A stretch of DNA of 64,000 bases from Planctomycetota bacterium (GTDB lineage Bacteria > Planctomycetota > Phycisphaerae > UBA1845). The notes beneath the pieces were generated by a model. The model was not told the DNA's origin and made no database searches. It worked only from the letters and a program-made list of their open reading frames with translations. The translations under genes and the position numbers were made by a program. Below are positions 1 through 8,873 of the stretch, piece by piece (the first letter of the stretch is position 1; every line of letters begins with the position of its first letter). Location of the stretch: assembly GCA_024278775.1 (NCBI GenBank), contig JAJRSP010000064.1, positions 1 through 64,000 of the forward strand, given 5' to 3'.

Positions 1-402
1 CTTCAGGCCGTCGCGGGATTCTCCGCGACGCTCGGCCGTCAGCTTGAGCCAGTCATCCACGGCTCCGAGTGAACCGAGCCAGACCAAACACACGAGCGAC
101 ATGATGATGTAAAAGTTTTTGAGGTCAGCCAGTAGGAGCACGGACGCAGCGATCAAGGCCAGGATCATCACGCCACCCATCGTGGGCACGTTGCTTTTGT
201 CGCGTGTCAGCTCGTTGAGCGGCGCGTGGTCGAACTCGGGCTTGTCGCCAAGCTTCCGCTTGATGAGCTGCCGGATCACGCGAGGCATCAGCCACAACAT
301 CAGCACAAAGCAAAACAACGCCGCGACTGTCGCGCGAAACAGCGGATTCTCGTAGGCGTAATGCTTGCCTTGAAAGAAATTGTGGAAAAGTTGGTACAGC
401 AC
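1..402 (-). CDS. mraY: Phospho-MurNAc-pentapeptide transferase MraY (partial, 5' part)
   Basis: MraY moves phospho-MurNAc-pentapeptide from UDP to undecaprenyl phosphate in the inner membrane, making lipid I. Only the first 134 codons are inside the window; the gene runs off the left edge. Seen: an N-terminus LYQLFHNFFQG typical of the family, hydrophobic helices, the signature VPTMGGVMIL, and the first Asp pair in GAVDDWLK at the edge. The frame is closed by a TAG twelve codons upstream, and the GTG at 402 is the only ordinary start codon in between, so I use it. It lies 49 bases downstream of murF as the last visible gene of the dcw cluster. Confidence 0.9.
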   Translation of the reverse strand, partial: MLYQLFHNFFQGKHYAYENPLFRATVAALFCFVLMLWLMPRVIRQLIKRKLGDKPEFDHAPLNELTRDKSNVPTMGGVMILALIAASVLLLADLKNFYIIMSLVCLVWLGSLGAVDDWLKLTAERRGESRDGLK

Positions 403-451
403 GAGCCCATGTTTCCCGTTTGTGAACGCCAGATGCTACCGTACCGTCGCG

Positions 452-1894
452 TTACGCCACGGCGACGTGGGCGGCACACTGACGGCGCAAACTATCGATG
501 ATCCGCTCCAGCCCCATCGCACGCGAGCCTTTGACCCACACGCAATCCCCTCGCCGCAAGATGGACGGTAGCGCCGCAGCCGCAAGAGTCGCGTCGTCAA
601 AGCAGAACATGACGCCTCCGTATCGACAGTCGCCCCGACGATCGCCGCGGGCAGCTACTGCCTTTGTCGACAGGCAGCCCACGGCCACCAAGACCTCAAT
701 ACCCGCATCACAAGCACGATGGACCATCGCCTCGTGCAGGTCAGCACTACGCTCGCCAAGCTCCCGCATATCACCCATGACCATCACTCGACGTCGAGAC
801 CGCTCTCGAGCCAGCGCGTCGATCGCCCCGGTCATGCTCGCCGGATTCGCGTTGTAGGTGTCGTCGACCAACGTCACGCCGTCGAGTTCGATCGTCCGGG
901 CACGTCCCACCTGCGGCAAAAACGTCTGCAGACGGTCCGCCACAACCTCCGTGCTCAACCCGAAACGCCGCGTCACCGTCCACACGATCGCCACGTTACC
1001 CGCGTGGTAGAGACCGGGCATGGCCACCTCCAACCGGTGCCGACCATCGACCTCGACCACCGTGCTCGCAAGGGAAGATTCCACGGCACGCGCCACCACG
1101 TCCGCCTCACAGTCGCACCCGACGGTCGTCACGGTCACGTCGTTGACGACACCCATCAGAACGGCCATCTCGGGCCGGTCCACGTTCACCACTGCCAAAC
1201 CGCCCGGCCGCACATAATTCAGCAGTGAAGCCTTTTCCCTGGCAATCGCGGCCAAACTCCCCAGCCCCTCGAGATGCGCCTCTCCGATGGAAGTGATGAC
1301 GGCCACATCCGGTGACACCATCTTCGCCAGCATGGCCACCTCGCCCGGGGCGTTCGTCCCGATCTCCGCAATGAGAAACCGATCCTCGGCATCGGCCGAA
1401 AGCAATGTCAGCGGCACGCCGATCTGGTTGTTGAAACTCCGCAAAGACGCATGCCCGCGCAGAGACGCCGACAGCACGTGATGAAGCATTGATTTTGTCG
1501 TGGTCTTACCGTTGCTGCCGGTGATCGCCACGACCACCGTGGACGCCGGGATCACCATTTTTCGGTAATACGTCGCCAACGCCCCCAGCGCCTCGATCGT
1601 ATCGCTCACCACCAACCGCACCGCGCCATCGCCCGTGCCGTCGGCAGATGCTCGCCCGTTCGCCGAACCCACAAGCGATCGCCTATCAATCACACATGCT
1701 GCCGCCCCACACTCTACGGCTTGGTTCACAAAAACGTGACCATCGAACCGCTCCCCGCGTATGGCCACAAACAAATCACCCGGCTCGACCTCGCGCGAAT
1801 CAATCACTACGCGCCGTGCGGTCCGATCCGACGCGCTACCGATCGAGCGAGCATTCATCGCAGAAGCAACTTCGCGGAGCGTCATTTCGATCAT
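452..1894 (-). CDS. murF: UDP-MurNAc-tripeptide--D-Ala-D-Ala ligase MurF
   Basis: MurF adds the D-Ala-D-Ala dipeptide to UDP-MurNAc-tripeptide, the last cytoplasmic step of the peptidoglycan precursor. The 480-residue protein has a Mur ligase N-terminal domain (DSREVEPGDLFVA), the ATP-binding loop ITGSNGKTTTKSML, the family motif RSFNNQIGVPL, the EIGTNAPGE segment and the C-terminal VDDTYNANPAS motif that marks MurF among Mur ligases. The reading frame is open for 24 codons further upstream, but the ATG at 1894 forms an ATGA overlap with the murE stop, so translational coupling decides the start. Confidence 0.95.
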   Translation of the reverse strand: MIEMTLREVASAMNARSIGSASDRTARRVVIDSREVEPGDLFVAIRGERFDGHVFVNQAVECGAAACVIDRRSLVGSANGRASADGTGDGAVRLVVSDTIEALGALATYYRKMVIPASTVVVAITGSNGKTTTKSMLHHVLSASLRGHASLRSFNNQIGVPLTLLSADAEDRFLIAEIGTNAPGEVAMLAKMVSPDVAVITSIGEAHLEGLGSLAAIAREKASLLNYVRPGGLAVVNVDRPEMAVLMGVVNDVTVTTVGCDCEADVVARAVESSLASTVVEVDGRHRLEVAMPGLYHAGNVAIVWTVTRRFGLSTEVVADRLQTFLPQVGRARTIELDGVTLVDDTYNANPASMTGAIDALARERSRRRVMVMGDMRELGERSADLHEAMVHRACDAGIEVLVAVGCLSTKAVAARGDRRGDCRYGGVMFCFDDATLAAAALPSILRRGDCVWVKGSRAMGLERIIDSLRRQCAAHVAVA

Positions 1895-3477
1895 GCCACG
1901 CTCTCCACGCGATTCGTGGTTGCGCCACCTGAATCTACACCGCCCGGCTCTGCGTTCGAAAGACATCCGGCGGCCACCACCGCATCGTCAAACGGCAAGA
2001 CATTTTCCCCAACCAGTTGATAGTTTTCGTGCACCTTGCCTGCGATCAGCACGCAATCGCCGGGCTTCGCCATTCGGATGGCCGCCTCGATGGCACCACG
2101 CCGGTCGGCATCCACAAAGACTTGGCAATCGGGCGTCGCACCGAAGCCCGGTAGAATGTCGTTGATGATCGCATCGGGGGGCTCGCTGCGCGGGTTGTCG
2201 CTGGTGACGAACACCACGTCCGACCGGCTCGCCGCCGCTGCCATGCGCGGGCGTTTGGTTCGATCACGATCGCCGCCGCAGCCAAACACGCAAATCAGTC
2301 GCCCCTCAGTCAGTGGTCTCAGCGCGGCCACCGCGTTTTCCAACGCCGCGTCCGTGTGGGCATAATCCACCAACACGTTGAACGCGTGTCCCTCCGGTTC
2401 TACCCGCTGCATCCGCCCGGGCACATACGAAAGGGTTTGTAAACCCGTGACAATCGCATCGGTTGAAATGCCCCATGCCTTCGCCGCCGCCGCCGCCGCG
2501 AGCGCGTTGCTCACGTTGTGCCGACCGATGACGGGAAGCCGGAGCGGCATCGACGTGCCGTCGAGTGTCAAGGTGATGTCACTTCCCGAGCGCGTCATGT
2601 TCCGAATCATCGCGACCGCGTCCGCATCGGTCCGCGCCACACCGTAGGTCGCCACCTCACACGAGACCGCGTCCGCCAACCGCGCGCCGGCCGGATCGTC
2701 CAGATTGATGATCGCCCGACCCGTGTCCGACACAAAATCAAACAGACGTCGCTTGGCCGCGAAGTAGGACTCCATATCACTGTGATAGTCCAGGTGGTCA
2801 CCGGATAGGTTCGTGAACACGCCGACTGCAAAAGTCAGACCGTCACACCGCCGCTGTTCGAGTGCGTGAGAGGATACTTCGATGACGCCGCCGAGTGCTC
2901 CGGCCGCACGAGCCTGTGCTAGGTATTGGCACAGCGCGACCGCGCCGGGTGTGGTCAGCGGTGCGGGAAGCCGCTCGGCAATCAGATCATATTCCACCGT
3001 GCCGATCAGCGCCACCCGCCGAGACGCCGCCCGAAGAATCGCCCGCACCATCCACGCCACAGTCGTCTTGCCGTTCGTTCCAGTCACACCGACAAGCGGA
3101 AAGTCCGACGCCTTGCCCGGACCCAGATGATAAAACGCACCCGCCAAGCGGGCGATCGCGGCCCTCGTGTCATCCACGCGAAGAACCGGTACGGCACCCA
3201 AATCAGCCGGCGTCTGAAAATGGCTGTCTACGACCACGACGCCGGCACCCGAAGCCACGGCGGAAGGCAGATGATCGTGGCCGTCGTGCGTCGCACCTTC
3301 CACGGCCACAAAGCACGAACCCGGCTCGACACACCGTGAATCGTCCGTCACACCACTCACCAGCGTCTCGGGAAGTGACTGCGCAGGATGTCCGTCGAGA
3401 CGCGCCGCGGCCCACAGCGCACGAAGCGTCCAAGCCTCCGGGCCGGTAGAATGATCTGATTGATGGCGTGATGTCAT
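1891..3477 (-). CDS. murE: UDP-MurNAc-L-Ala-D-Glu--diaminopimelate ligase MurE
   Basis: MurE adds the third amino acid to the peptidoglycan stem peptide. Its 528 residues show the N-terminal DDSRCVEPGSCFVAVEG motif, the ATP loop VTGTNGKTTVAW, the EVSSHALEQ and NLSGDHLDYH motifs, and SDNPRSEPP near the C-terminus. In characterised MurE enzymes the DNPR tetrapeptide goes with meso-diaminopimelate rather than lysine, so a DAP-type peptidoglycan is predicted. It overlaps murF by four bases (ATGA). About 160 bases without a gene separate it from ftsI upstream. No strong ribosome site is visible before the ATG beyond a GGGGAT. Confidence 0.95.
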   Translation of the reverse strand: MTSRHQSDHSTGPEAWTLRALWAAARLDGHPAQSLPETLVSGVTDDSRCVEPGSCFVAVEGATHDGHDHLPSAVASGAGVVVVDSHFQTPADLGAVPVLRVDDTRAAIARLAGAFYHLGPGKASDFPLVGVTGTNGKTTVAWMVRAILRAASRRVALIGTVEYDLIAERLPAPLTTPGAVALCQYLAQARAAGALGGVIEVSSHALEQRRCDGLTFAVGVFTNLSGDHLDYHSDMESYFAAKRRLFDFVSDTGRAIINLDDPAGARLADAVSCEVATYGVARTDADAVAMIRNMTRSGSDITLTLDGTSMPLRLPVIGRHNVSNALAAAAAAKAWGISTDAIVTGLQTLSYVPGRMQRVEPEGHAFNVLVDYAHTDAALENAVAALRPLTEGRLICVFGCGGDRDRTKRPRMAAAASRSDVVFVTSDNPRSEPPDAIINDILPGFGATPDCQVFVDADRRGAIEAAIRMAKPGDCVLIAGKVHENYQLVGENVLPFDDAVVAAGCLSNAEPGGVDSGGATTNRVESVA

Positions 3478-3638
3478 GATCAGATCCCCATCTTATCGCA
3501 GCAAGGGCGTGTGTCACCGCACGAGCGAAGGATCCCCCCGCACACACCGTGGATGCGAACCCCAACACGGCCACACCATCTGTGAGTTTCCGGCAGCAAT
3601 CGCGGCACGGTGGCCACAAAACGGTAAGGGACAACACC

Positions 3639-5381
3639 TTACTGATTCATTGCTAGCCGATCTTCCGGTTCCACGCCCAGATACGCCAACGCCTGAGCCA
3701 GGATTTTCCCTGCCGCCGGAGCCGCCACCGTCGCACCATAATATCCGAGCTTGGCATTGGGACGGCGGATCATCACCACAGTCACGATCTGTGGATCAAA
3801 CACCGGCGCGGCCCCTACAAACAAGCTAAGAAACGCGCCGCGCTCATAGCCACGTTGGTTTTCATAGGGGAGCTTGGCCGTGCCGGTTTTTCCCAGCACC
3901 CGGTACGGTCCTTTGACGGCACGGCCCACGCTTCCGTGTTCCACCACAGACACCAAGGCCTCCCGGCTCATGTAACGTGCCGTGTCGACAGAAGCGACAC
4001 GCCGAAGCGGCTCAGGGTCATCAAACGACTTCACCACACGACCATCCGGCGAGAGAATCGCCCTGACCAGCCTCGGGCGAAGTTGCACACCGTCGTTGAG
4101 AATGGCAGCGTATGCATCGATCAGTTGCAGCGGCGTCACGCTAACCTCGTAACCAATACCCACCGAGGTCGGTGTAAGTTTGGACCATTTCTTGAGTGGA
4201 TGAACCACGCCGGAACCTTCTCCGGGGAGTTCGATGCCCAAGCGTCGGCCCAGTCCGAACCGCTCCAGGGTATCATGTAACGCAGGGGGCCCCATACGCA
4301 TCGCGATCTTGCCCATGCCGATGTTACTGCTGTTCGTAATGATACCCGTAAGGTCAAGAAGCCCGCAGGGGTGGCTATCGGTCAGCGTTCGTCCGGGAAA
4401 GCGAAAGGGGCGACCGTTGTTGCAGTCGATCTTCTCCTTACAGTTCACGTACCCGCCGTCCAACGCGCCGCTGGCGATCACCAGCTTGATGGTACTCCCC
4501 GGCTCGACCGGATCGGTGATGGCCCGATTACGATGAACTTCCTCGCTTGCCTGCCCCGCCTCGTTCAGGTCGAAGGAAGGGTGATTGGCCATCGCGAGAA
4601 TGTGCCCCGTGCTCACCTCCATCACGATCGCAAGACCGCTCTTCGCTTCGAACGCCATGACCTGCGCTGCGACCGCCTGCTCGGCCATGCGCTGGATCTC
4701 TGAGTCAATCGTCAGCACGATGTGCCCGCCATCCATGGCCGGCGTGGGCGGTTCCGCCGAGGGGAGTAGGGCGCGGCGGCGCGCATCGCGAATGGTCTCA
4801 CGAACCCCATCCGTCCCGCGCAGATAGCGATCGAAGCTCAACTCGATCCCCTCAATCCCCCGACCGTCACGATCGACGAATCCGATCACATGCGCCATCG
4901 ACTCACCGAGTGGATAGTGTCGCACCGAAGCATCCGTAAGCCCGACGTGCGGGTTCTTCATATCACGAACGGCGTCAGCGGTGATGGCATCGACCCGCCG
5001 GGCCAACACCACGTAACGCGAACCGGGACGAAGACGAATCTTTTGCAACACCGCCTCCGCCGACATGTTTAATCGCGGCGCGATCTCCCCGGCCAGCTCA
5101 TTCACATCCGAAACACCAAACGGATCGACAAACACGTCCGGCATCTGCCGCGTCGCAGCCACCACCCGACCGGCAGAATCCAGAATCATGCCCCGCCGTG
5201 CAGGCAGCACGCGCCTCGACCCGTGCTGCTGATCGGCAGTCGAAAGCAACCGATCGCGATAGACCGTGTTGATATAAACCAAACGCCCCCCCAGCGTCAG
5301 AAACAAAGCCACCAAGGCGAACAGAAGCGCCGCCCCCGCGCGTCGTTGGTACCGGTCGAGCCGATCGCTCTCTTGCGGCAT
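3639..5381 (-). CDS. ftsI: Septal peptidoglycan transpeptidase FtsI/PBP3-like
   Basis: Class B penicillin-binding protein, 580 residues, expected to cross-link septal peptidoglycan. One N-terminal membrane helix (about residues 17-38) is followed by the PBP dimerisation domain starting with LPARRGMILDSAGRV. The transpeptidase domain has the three active-site motifs: S296-T-I-K299, SSN at about 351-353, and KTGTA near residue 487. No PASTA domains follow. It sits 18 bases downstream of the ftsL-like gene and upstream of murE, the canonical dcw order. Its presence together with FtsL points to septal peptidoglycan synthesis, notable because many planctomycetes have lost much of this machinery. 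Confidence 0.93.
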   Translation of the reverse strand: MPQESDRLDRYQRRAGAALLFALVALFLTLGGRLVYINTVYRDRLLSTADQQHGSRRVLPARRGMILDSAGRVVAATRQMPDVFVDPFGVSDVNELAGEIAPRLNMSAEAVLQKIRLRPGSRYVVLARRVDAITADAVRDMKNPHVGLTDASVRHYPLGESMAHVIGFVDRDGRGIEGIELSFDRYLRGTDGVRETIRDARRRALLPSAEPPTPAMDGGHIVLTIDSEIQRMAEQAVAAQVMAFEAKSGLAIVMEVSTGHILAMANHPSFDLNEAGQASEEVHRNRAITDPVEPGSTIKLVIASGALDGGYVNCKEKIDCNNGRPFRFPGRTLTDSHPCGLLDLTGIITNSSNIGMGKIAMRMGPPALHDTLERFGLGRRLGIELPGEGSGVVHPLKKWSKLTPTSVGIGYEVSVTPLQLIDAYAAILNDGVQLRPRLVRAILSPDGRVVKSFDDPEPLRRVASVDTARYMSREALVSVVEHGSVGRAVKGPYRVLGKTGTAKLPYENQRGYERGAFLSLFVGAAPVFDPQIVTVVMIRRPNAKLGYYGATVAAPAAGKILAQALAYLGVEPEDRLAMNQ

Positions 5382-5399
5382 CGAAACACCCCTACGTTG

Positions 5400-5687
5400 T
5401 TACCTGCCGGAAGTCAGCGCGAACAACGAACTCGAAAGCTCGTCGGCACCCGGCGGAAGAAGATCAATGTGATCGGACTGTTCAATCCGGTCGCGAATCC
5501 GTGTGGGCGACTTCGCCCGCGCCAAACGAATCTGAAGCGTCCACAGATCGCGCCGAAGATGGACGAGCCGCACCTGGGCGTTGAGCATGTTGGCCGTCAT
5601 CCGCGTTTGCTCCGCACGCAGATGGACCAACGCCACCGCAAGTATCGAAAACGCCACCAACAGCCCCGTCAACCGCCCCAAATTCAA
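5400..5687 (-). CDS. ftsL: FtsL-like cell division protein, TTG start
   Basis: A 95-residue protein with one N-terminal transmembrane helix (about residues 6-23) and a following helical stretch with heptad-like leucines (LNAQVRLVHLRRDLWTLQIRLA), the architecture of FtsL/DivIC bitopic division proteins. Sequence conservation in this family is very low, so the call rests on architecture and on its place directly before ftsI. The start is TTG at 5687. It is preceded by a perfect GGAGG six bases upstream, and it overlaps the stop of the LysM gene (TTGA), which supports coupled translation. Confidence 0.75.
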   Translation of the reverse strand: MNLGRLTGLLVAFSILAVALVHLRAEQTRMTANMLNAQVRLVHLRRDLWTLQIRLARAKSPTRIRDRIEQSDHIDLLPPGADELSSSLFALTSGR

Positions 5688-6799
5688 TGCCGACCTCCGG
5701 CCGAAGCACTTAAGTCCTGGGGCAGTTTGATTCGTACGCCCGTACGGATTTTTCCGGGATCGGGAAACTTGTCGCGGTTAAGCTCGTGAATCTCTCGCCA
5801 GCGACTCGCGTCTCCTAGTTGTTCGCGGGCAATGCTGATGTACCGATCATTCGGTCGAATCTGATACCACCGATAGGGACCCGATCGGTGCGGAGCCGAT
5901 CGTTTCGACTCGGTTGACGATGATGACGATGATGACGATACCCCCAACGCCGGAAGAACGATCTCCGCGCCGGCACGAAGCACATCCGGATCTGCAATCG
6001 TGAGACGATTCGCCTTGACAATGGCGTCGATATTCGCGCGGGATGCCCGGCCATAGTGTTTCGCCGCGATGCGCGACAGCGTATCACCGGGGGCAACCGT
6101 GTATGTTGCGAGCCGGGCACGACGACGCGGCGCAGAAGTTGCCGGAACGCGGCTCGGTGGTGTCATCACCGATCCGCCTGCCGTTTGTCGCACCGGATCA
6201 GTTGACGTATGACGAGCGGCCGACGAACGCGACACCGCCCCCACCCCGTAGGCGCCCGTAGGACTGGCCTCCATCCCCGGCATATCCACCACCCGGACGT
6301 TCGTCACGGGCTGACGAGATGACAACGATGTCGAAGCTGGAGAGAATGAATCGCGTCTCCCAGGAGTTGCCGAACGATAATGACCATATGGCTCGGGCTC
6401 ACGCGGGGCCGTCGATCGGGTCTGATCCGTCCGTCTCGGCACACGCCCCCCCCGGGCCGAACGCTGGATTTCGATGTCCCGCCTACGCCGATCTTGCTTC
6501 CCCCAATCTTCCAACACCGCATCTCCGTCGACCACATCGGGAGGGTGCGAGGGTCGGAACTGCCCCGTGGAACGTTCGGGGTCGTGTGGCCGCGCTCTGA
6601 CGGGCACCGTCGGCCGGGAACGCGCACCTGCGGTTGGCTGCGGTGACTTCGGAGATGGGTCAGCCGACCGGTGAACCGCATCCACCACCTGCGGGGACGG
6701 GCGAAACGCCGACCGCTGCCCCTTGTTGGTGAGGATGACGGCAAAGCAAACAATGAACGCCAAACCGGCAAGCAAGCCGACCTTGGTTTCTCTCGCCAT
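5684..6799 (-). CDS. Membrane-anchored protein with two LysM domains
   Basis: 371 residues. An N-terminal membrane helix (GLLAGLAFIVCFAVIL) is followed by about 190 residues of low-complexity, Arg/Pro/Ser-rich linker, then two LysM domains: one beginning YTVAPGDTLSRIAAKHYG (about residue 232) and a second beginning YQIRPNDRYISIAREQLG (about 310), separated by a serine run encoded by a GAT/GAC microsatellite. LysM binds GlcNAc-containing glycans, so this is probably a periplasmic peptidoglycan-binding division or wall protein. It lies between rsmH and ftsL, a position where most dcw clusters have nothing, and overlaps ftsL by four bases. Its precise role is unknown. Confidence 0.85.
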   Translation of the reverse strand: MARETKVGLLAGLAFIVCFAVILTNKGQRSAFRPSPQVVDAVHRSADPSPKSPQPTAGARSRPTVPVRARPHDPERSTGQFRPSHPPDVVDGDAVLEDWGKQDRRRRDIEIQRSARGGRVPRRTDQTRSTAPREPEPYGHYRSATPGRRDSFSPASTSLSSRQPVTNVRVVDMPGMEASPTGAYGVGAVSRSSAARHTSTDPVRQTAGGSVMTPPSRVPATSAPRRRARLATYTVAPGDTLSRIAAKHYGRASRANIDAIVKANRLTIADPDVLRAGAEIVLPALGVSSSSSSSSTESKRSAPHRSGPYRWYQIRPNDRYISIAREQLGDASRWREIHELNRDKFPDPGKIRTGVRIKLPQDLSASAGGRH

Positions 6800-6855
6800 G
6801 TGGCTACCGTCCCTTCGTTTGAGGCGTGGAGTCGAGGCCGTGCCACACTCCGGCG

Positions 6856-7773
6856 TTATTCATCATTCCCTAGCCGAACCGCCACGCGCAGCTTCGCGCT
6901 TCGCGACCTTCGATTGGCCACACGCTCGTCTTCACATGCCGTTATAGGTTTTTTCGTCACGATGCCGTATACGCGCTCATTCTTCCGCTGACGAAAATCG
7001 AGTTTAACCGGTTTGTCTTCCACGCTATGAAACGCGATCACACCAAAGCGTCCGCCGGGTTTTAACACATCGGGTGCCGTTTTCAGTAGCGCCGACAGCA
7101 CTGACACCTCATCGTTGACCGCCATGCGCAGCGCCTGAAACGTCCTGGTCGCTGGATGAATTTTACTTTTTCGTGAATTCGGATCGACATGCAACGCCGT
7201 GGCGATGATATCCACAAGCCGCGACGTCGTCGTAATGCGCTGCGCCTTGCGACAGTCACAGATGCGCCGTGCGATACGTCGGCTTTTCATTTCCTGAGCG
7301 TTGAAATAAAACAGATCGGCGAGTTCACGCTCTCGCAAGCTGTTGACAATATCGGCGGCTGTCCGCTTGAGTCGTGGATCCATGCGCATGTCAAGCGGCC
7401 CGTCTTGACGGAAGGAAAACCCGCGCTCGGGTTGATCGAGCTGCGTCGACGCCACACCCAGATCCGCGAACAATACATCCACCCGATCTATGTTTTCAGC
7501 ACTGAGAACGTCGCGAAGCGCGCCGAAGTTGGCGTGAACCAACCGAACGTCGGCCGGAGAATCGGCCAGTCGCTCTTTGGCAATCGCCAGGTTCGCCGGG
7601 TCCACATCCAGACCGATCAGCGTACCCGACGCCCCGGTAGCCGCCGCTAACGCCAACGCATGACCGCCAAGTCCCACCGTCGCGTCCACGACGACATCCC
7701 CGGGCTGTACGGCCAACCACTCGAGCACCTCGGCCAGCAATACCGGTGTATGTCCAGCCAATGCGTCATTCAC
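6856..7773 (-). CDS. rsmH: 16S rRNA (cytosine-1402-N4)-methyltransferase RsmH (MraW)
   Basis: RsmH methylates N4 of C1402 in 16S rRNA using SAM. The 305-residue protein starts MNDALAGHTPVLLAEV, as the family does, has the SAM-binding VDATVGLGGHALALA, the motif DLGVASTQLDQPERGFSF followed by GPLDMRMD, ALRMAVNDEV, and the C-terminal RSRSAKLRVAVR. Length and order match the family. It is third in the dcw operon and 56 bases before the LysM gene. A perfect short hairpin lies in its leader at 7811-7827. Confidence 0.96.
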   Translation of the reverse strand: MNDALAGHTPVLLAEVLEWLAVQPGDVVVDATVGLGGHALALAAATGASGTLIGLDVDPANLAIAKERLADSPADVRLVHANFGALRDVLSAENIDRVDVLFADLGVASTQLDQPERGFSFRQDGPLDMRMDPRLKRTAADIVNSLRERELADLFYFNAQEMKSRRIARRICDCRKAQRITTTSRLVDIIATALHVDPNSRKSKIHPATRTFQALRMAVNDEVSVLSALLKTAPDVLKPGGRFGVIAFHSVEDKPVKLDFRQRKNERVYGIVTKKPITACEDERVANRRSRSAKLRVAVRLGNDE

Positions 7774-7810
7774 CTCGAATCCCTGCCGCCGCCTGCGCGG
7801 ACACCTCAGC

Positions 7811-7827
7811 TCCCGATGAAATCGGGA
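7811..7827 (-). other. Perfect 7-bp hairpin in the rsmH leader
   Basis: TCCCGAT and ATCGGGA flank a three-base loop, 38 bases upstream of the rsmH ATG. There is no U-tract on either side, so it is not an intrinsic terminator. It could affect rsmH translation or mRNA stability. A related hairpin (TCCCGA-N5-TCGGGA) lies at 15453-15469 upstream of the peptide-binding protein gene. Confidence 0.4.
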
Positions 7828-7915
7828 TACGCCGTGCTTCCCGGAACACGATCACAGGCAAGCCCATCCCGGCACCGCCACCCGCCGGCTTGAGCAGATC
7901 ACGACGGGGCGGTCG

Positions 7916-8161
7916 TCAGCCATCCGTGGCGACGCCGCCCTCGATACAGCCGGCCAGTAACGCGTCTTCCGACACAACAAAAGGAGAAAGCCTGACCTGG
8001 GCGAACGCGCCGCCCATAGCCTGTAGTCGCTCCACCCGCACCGCAAGTTCCGCCGACGCGCCGTCTTCGGCCACGTCATACGCCACACCGGGTCGCCCGC
8101 GCCGCCACCGTTCGTGAAACCGCCACACGAGGCGTTCAGTACGATCCTTCTTGCGAGCCAT
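7916..8161 (-). CDS. Small hypothetical protein between mraZ and rsmH
   Basis: I do not recognise this 81-residue protein. It begins with a very basic helix (MARKKDRTERLVWRFHERWR) and continues with an acidic/alanine-rich part (AEDGASAELAVRVERLQAMG). There is no signal peptide or membrane segment. The start at 8161 is supported by a strong ribosome site, GGGAGGAG, nine bases upstream; this is the best Shine-Dalgarno sequence in the cluster and the main argument that the gene is real. It is co-oriented in the dcw operon, so a link to envelope or ribosome assembly is possible but not shown. Confidence 0.65.
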   Translation of the reverse strand: MARKKDRTERLVWRFHERWRRGRPGVAYDVAEDGASAELAVRVERLQAMGGAFAQVRLSPFVVSEDALLAGCIEGGVATDG

Positions 8162-8329
8162 GATTCGCAACTCCTCCCATACCCGCCGGCCCCACCACAG
8201 ACCCCCGCGACTCCGTTCTCGTGACAAGCCTATGGCTACACCCTTCACAACCACGCACAATGCGAGCCTCTCGCACGCTTCCACCCGCTGCGGAAGGACT
8301 CGTCCCACACCACAACCAGTCGTAAAACA

Positions 8330-8803
8330 CTATGAGCCGGAACCCTTCGGACGCGACCGCAAGAAACCCTGCCAATCGGGCCAATCATCGCCTTCCCAAT
8401 CGATCCCGATGGATCGATCGAAGTCGGCACGGTTCCAGATGTCGATGTAACTCCGCTGGCCGACGAGGTAGACCTCCGTGCCTAACCTCGCCTTCTTCAC
8501 CAGCCGAACGGGCAGAACGAAGCGTCCCTGCTTGTCCACGTCGACGCGCGACGTAAGCCCGTAAAACTGCATCTCAAACCGCTGAGAGTCAGACCCCTTA
8601 ATAAACTCCGTCTCCATCCGATCCGAAAGTTCTTGAAAGCTTCGCTCCGTAAACAACCGAAGCGTGTTACGTTGTTCACCGAGTGTGACGTATAGACCGG
8701 ACCCGTCACGTTCGGGATCAATCTCGACACGAAGTTGAGACGGAAGCTGAACGCGGTTCTTGCTGTCGATCGTTCGTTCATGTTGTCCGGTAAAAACAGG
8801 CAT
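8330..8803 (-). CDS. mraZ: Transcriptional regulator MraZ
   Basis: MraZ is the AbrB-fold DNA-binding regulator usually found first in dcw clusters, where it binds short tandem repeats in its own promoter. The 157-residue protein has two MraZ repeats, each with the DxxxR element: D-S-K-N-R in the first and D-K-Q-G-R in the second. The frame is open another 19 codons upstream, but those codons lie in the promoter. MPVFTGQHERTID matches the usual MraZ N-terminus, so the ATG at 8803 is chosen. The ribosome site is weak. It is probably autoregulated through the repeats at 8850-8864. Confidence 0.93.
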   Translation of the reverse strand: MPVFTGQHERTIDSKNRVQLPSQLRVEIDPERDGSGLYVTLGEQRNTLRLFTERSFQELSDRMETEFIKGSDSQRFEMQFYGLTSRVDVDKQGRFVLPVRLVKKARLGTEVYLVGQRSYIDIWNRADFDRSIGIDWEGDDWPDWQGFLRSRPKGSGS

Positions 8804-8844
8804 AATGTCACTACCAGTCACCACATAGTGGGACTGATCGACAT

Positions 8845-8873
8845 AATTTACCACTCCCAACCACCGCCGTCAA
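8845..8873 (-). promoter_or_regulatory. mraZ/dcw promoter with MraZ-type operator repeats
   Basis: On the minus strand TTGACG (8873-8868) and TAAATT (8850-8845) are separated by exactly 17 bases, giving a good sigma70-type promoter that would start about 35 bases before the mraZ ATG. The spacer contains GTGGT at 8864-8860 and again at 8854-8850, a 10-bp period, one helical turn. Known MraZ operators are tandem GTGG/TGGG-type repeats spaced about 10 bp, so this looks like an autorepression site placed inside the promoter. Confidence 0.65.

Noticed and set aside
5918..5939. GAT/GAC microsatellite
   Set aside because: It only encodes the serine run between the two LysM domains; no sign of phase variation can be read from one sequence.
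6838..6852. TGCCACACTCCGGC shared between the rsmH/LysM gap and 23925
   Set aside because: Single 14-base matches are expected several times by chance in a window this size.
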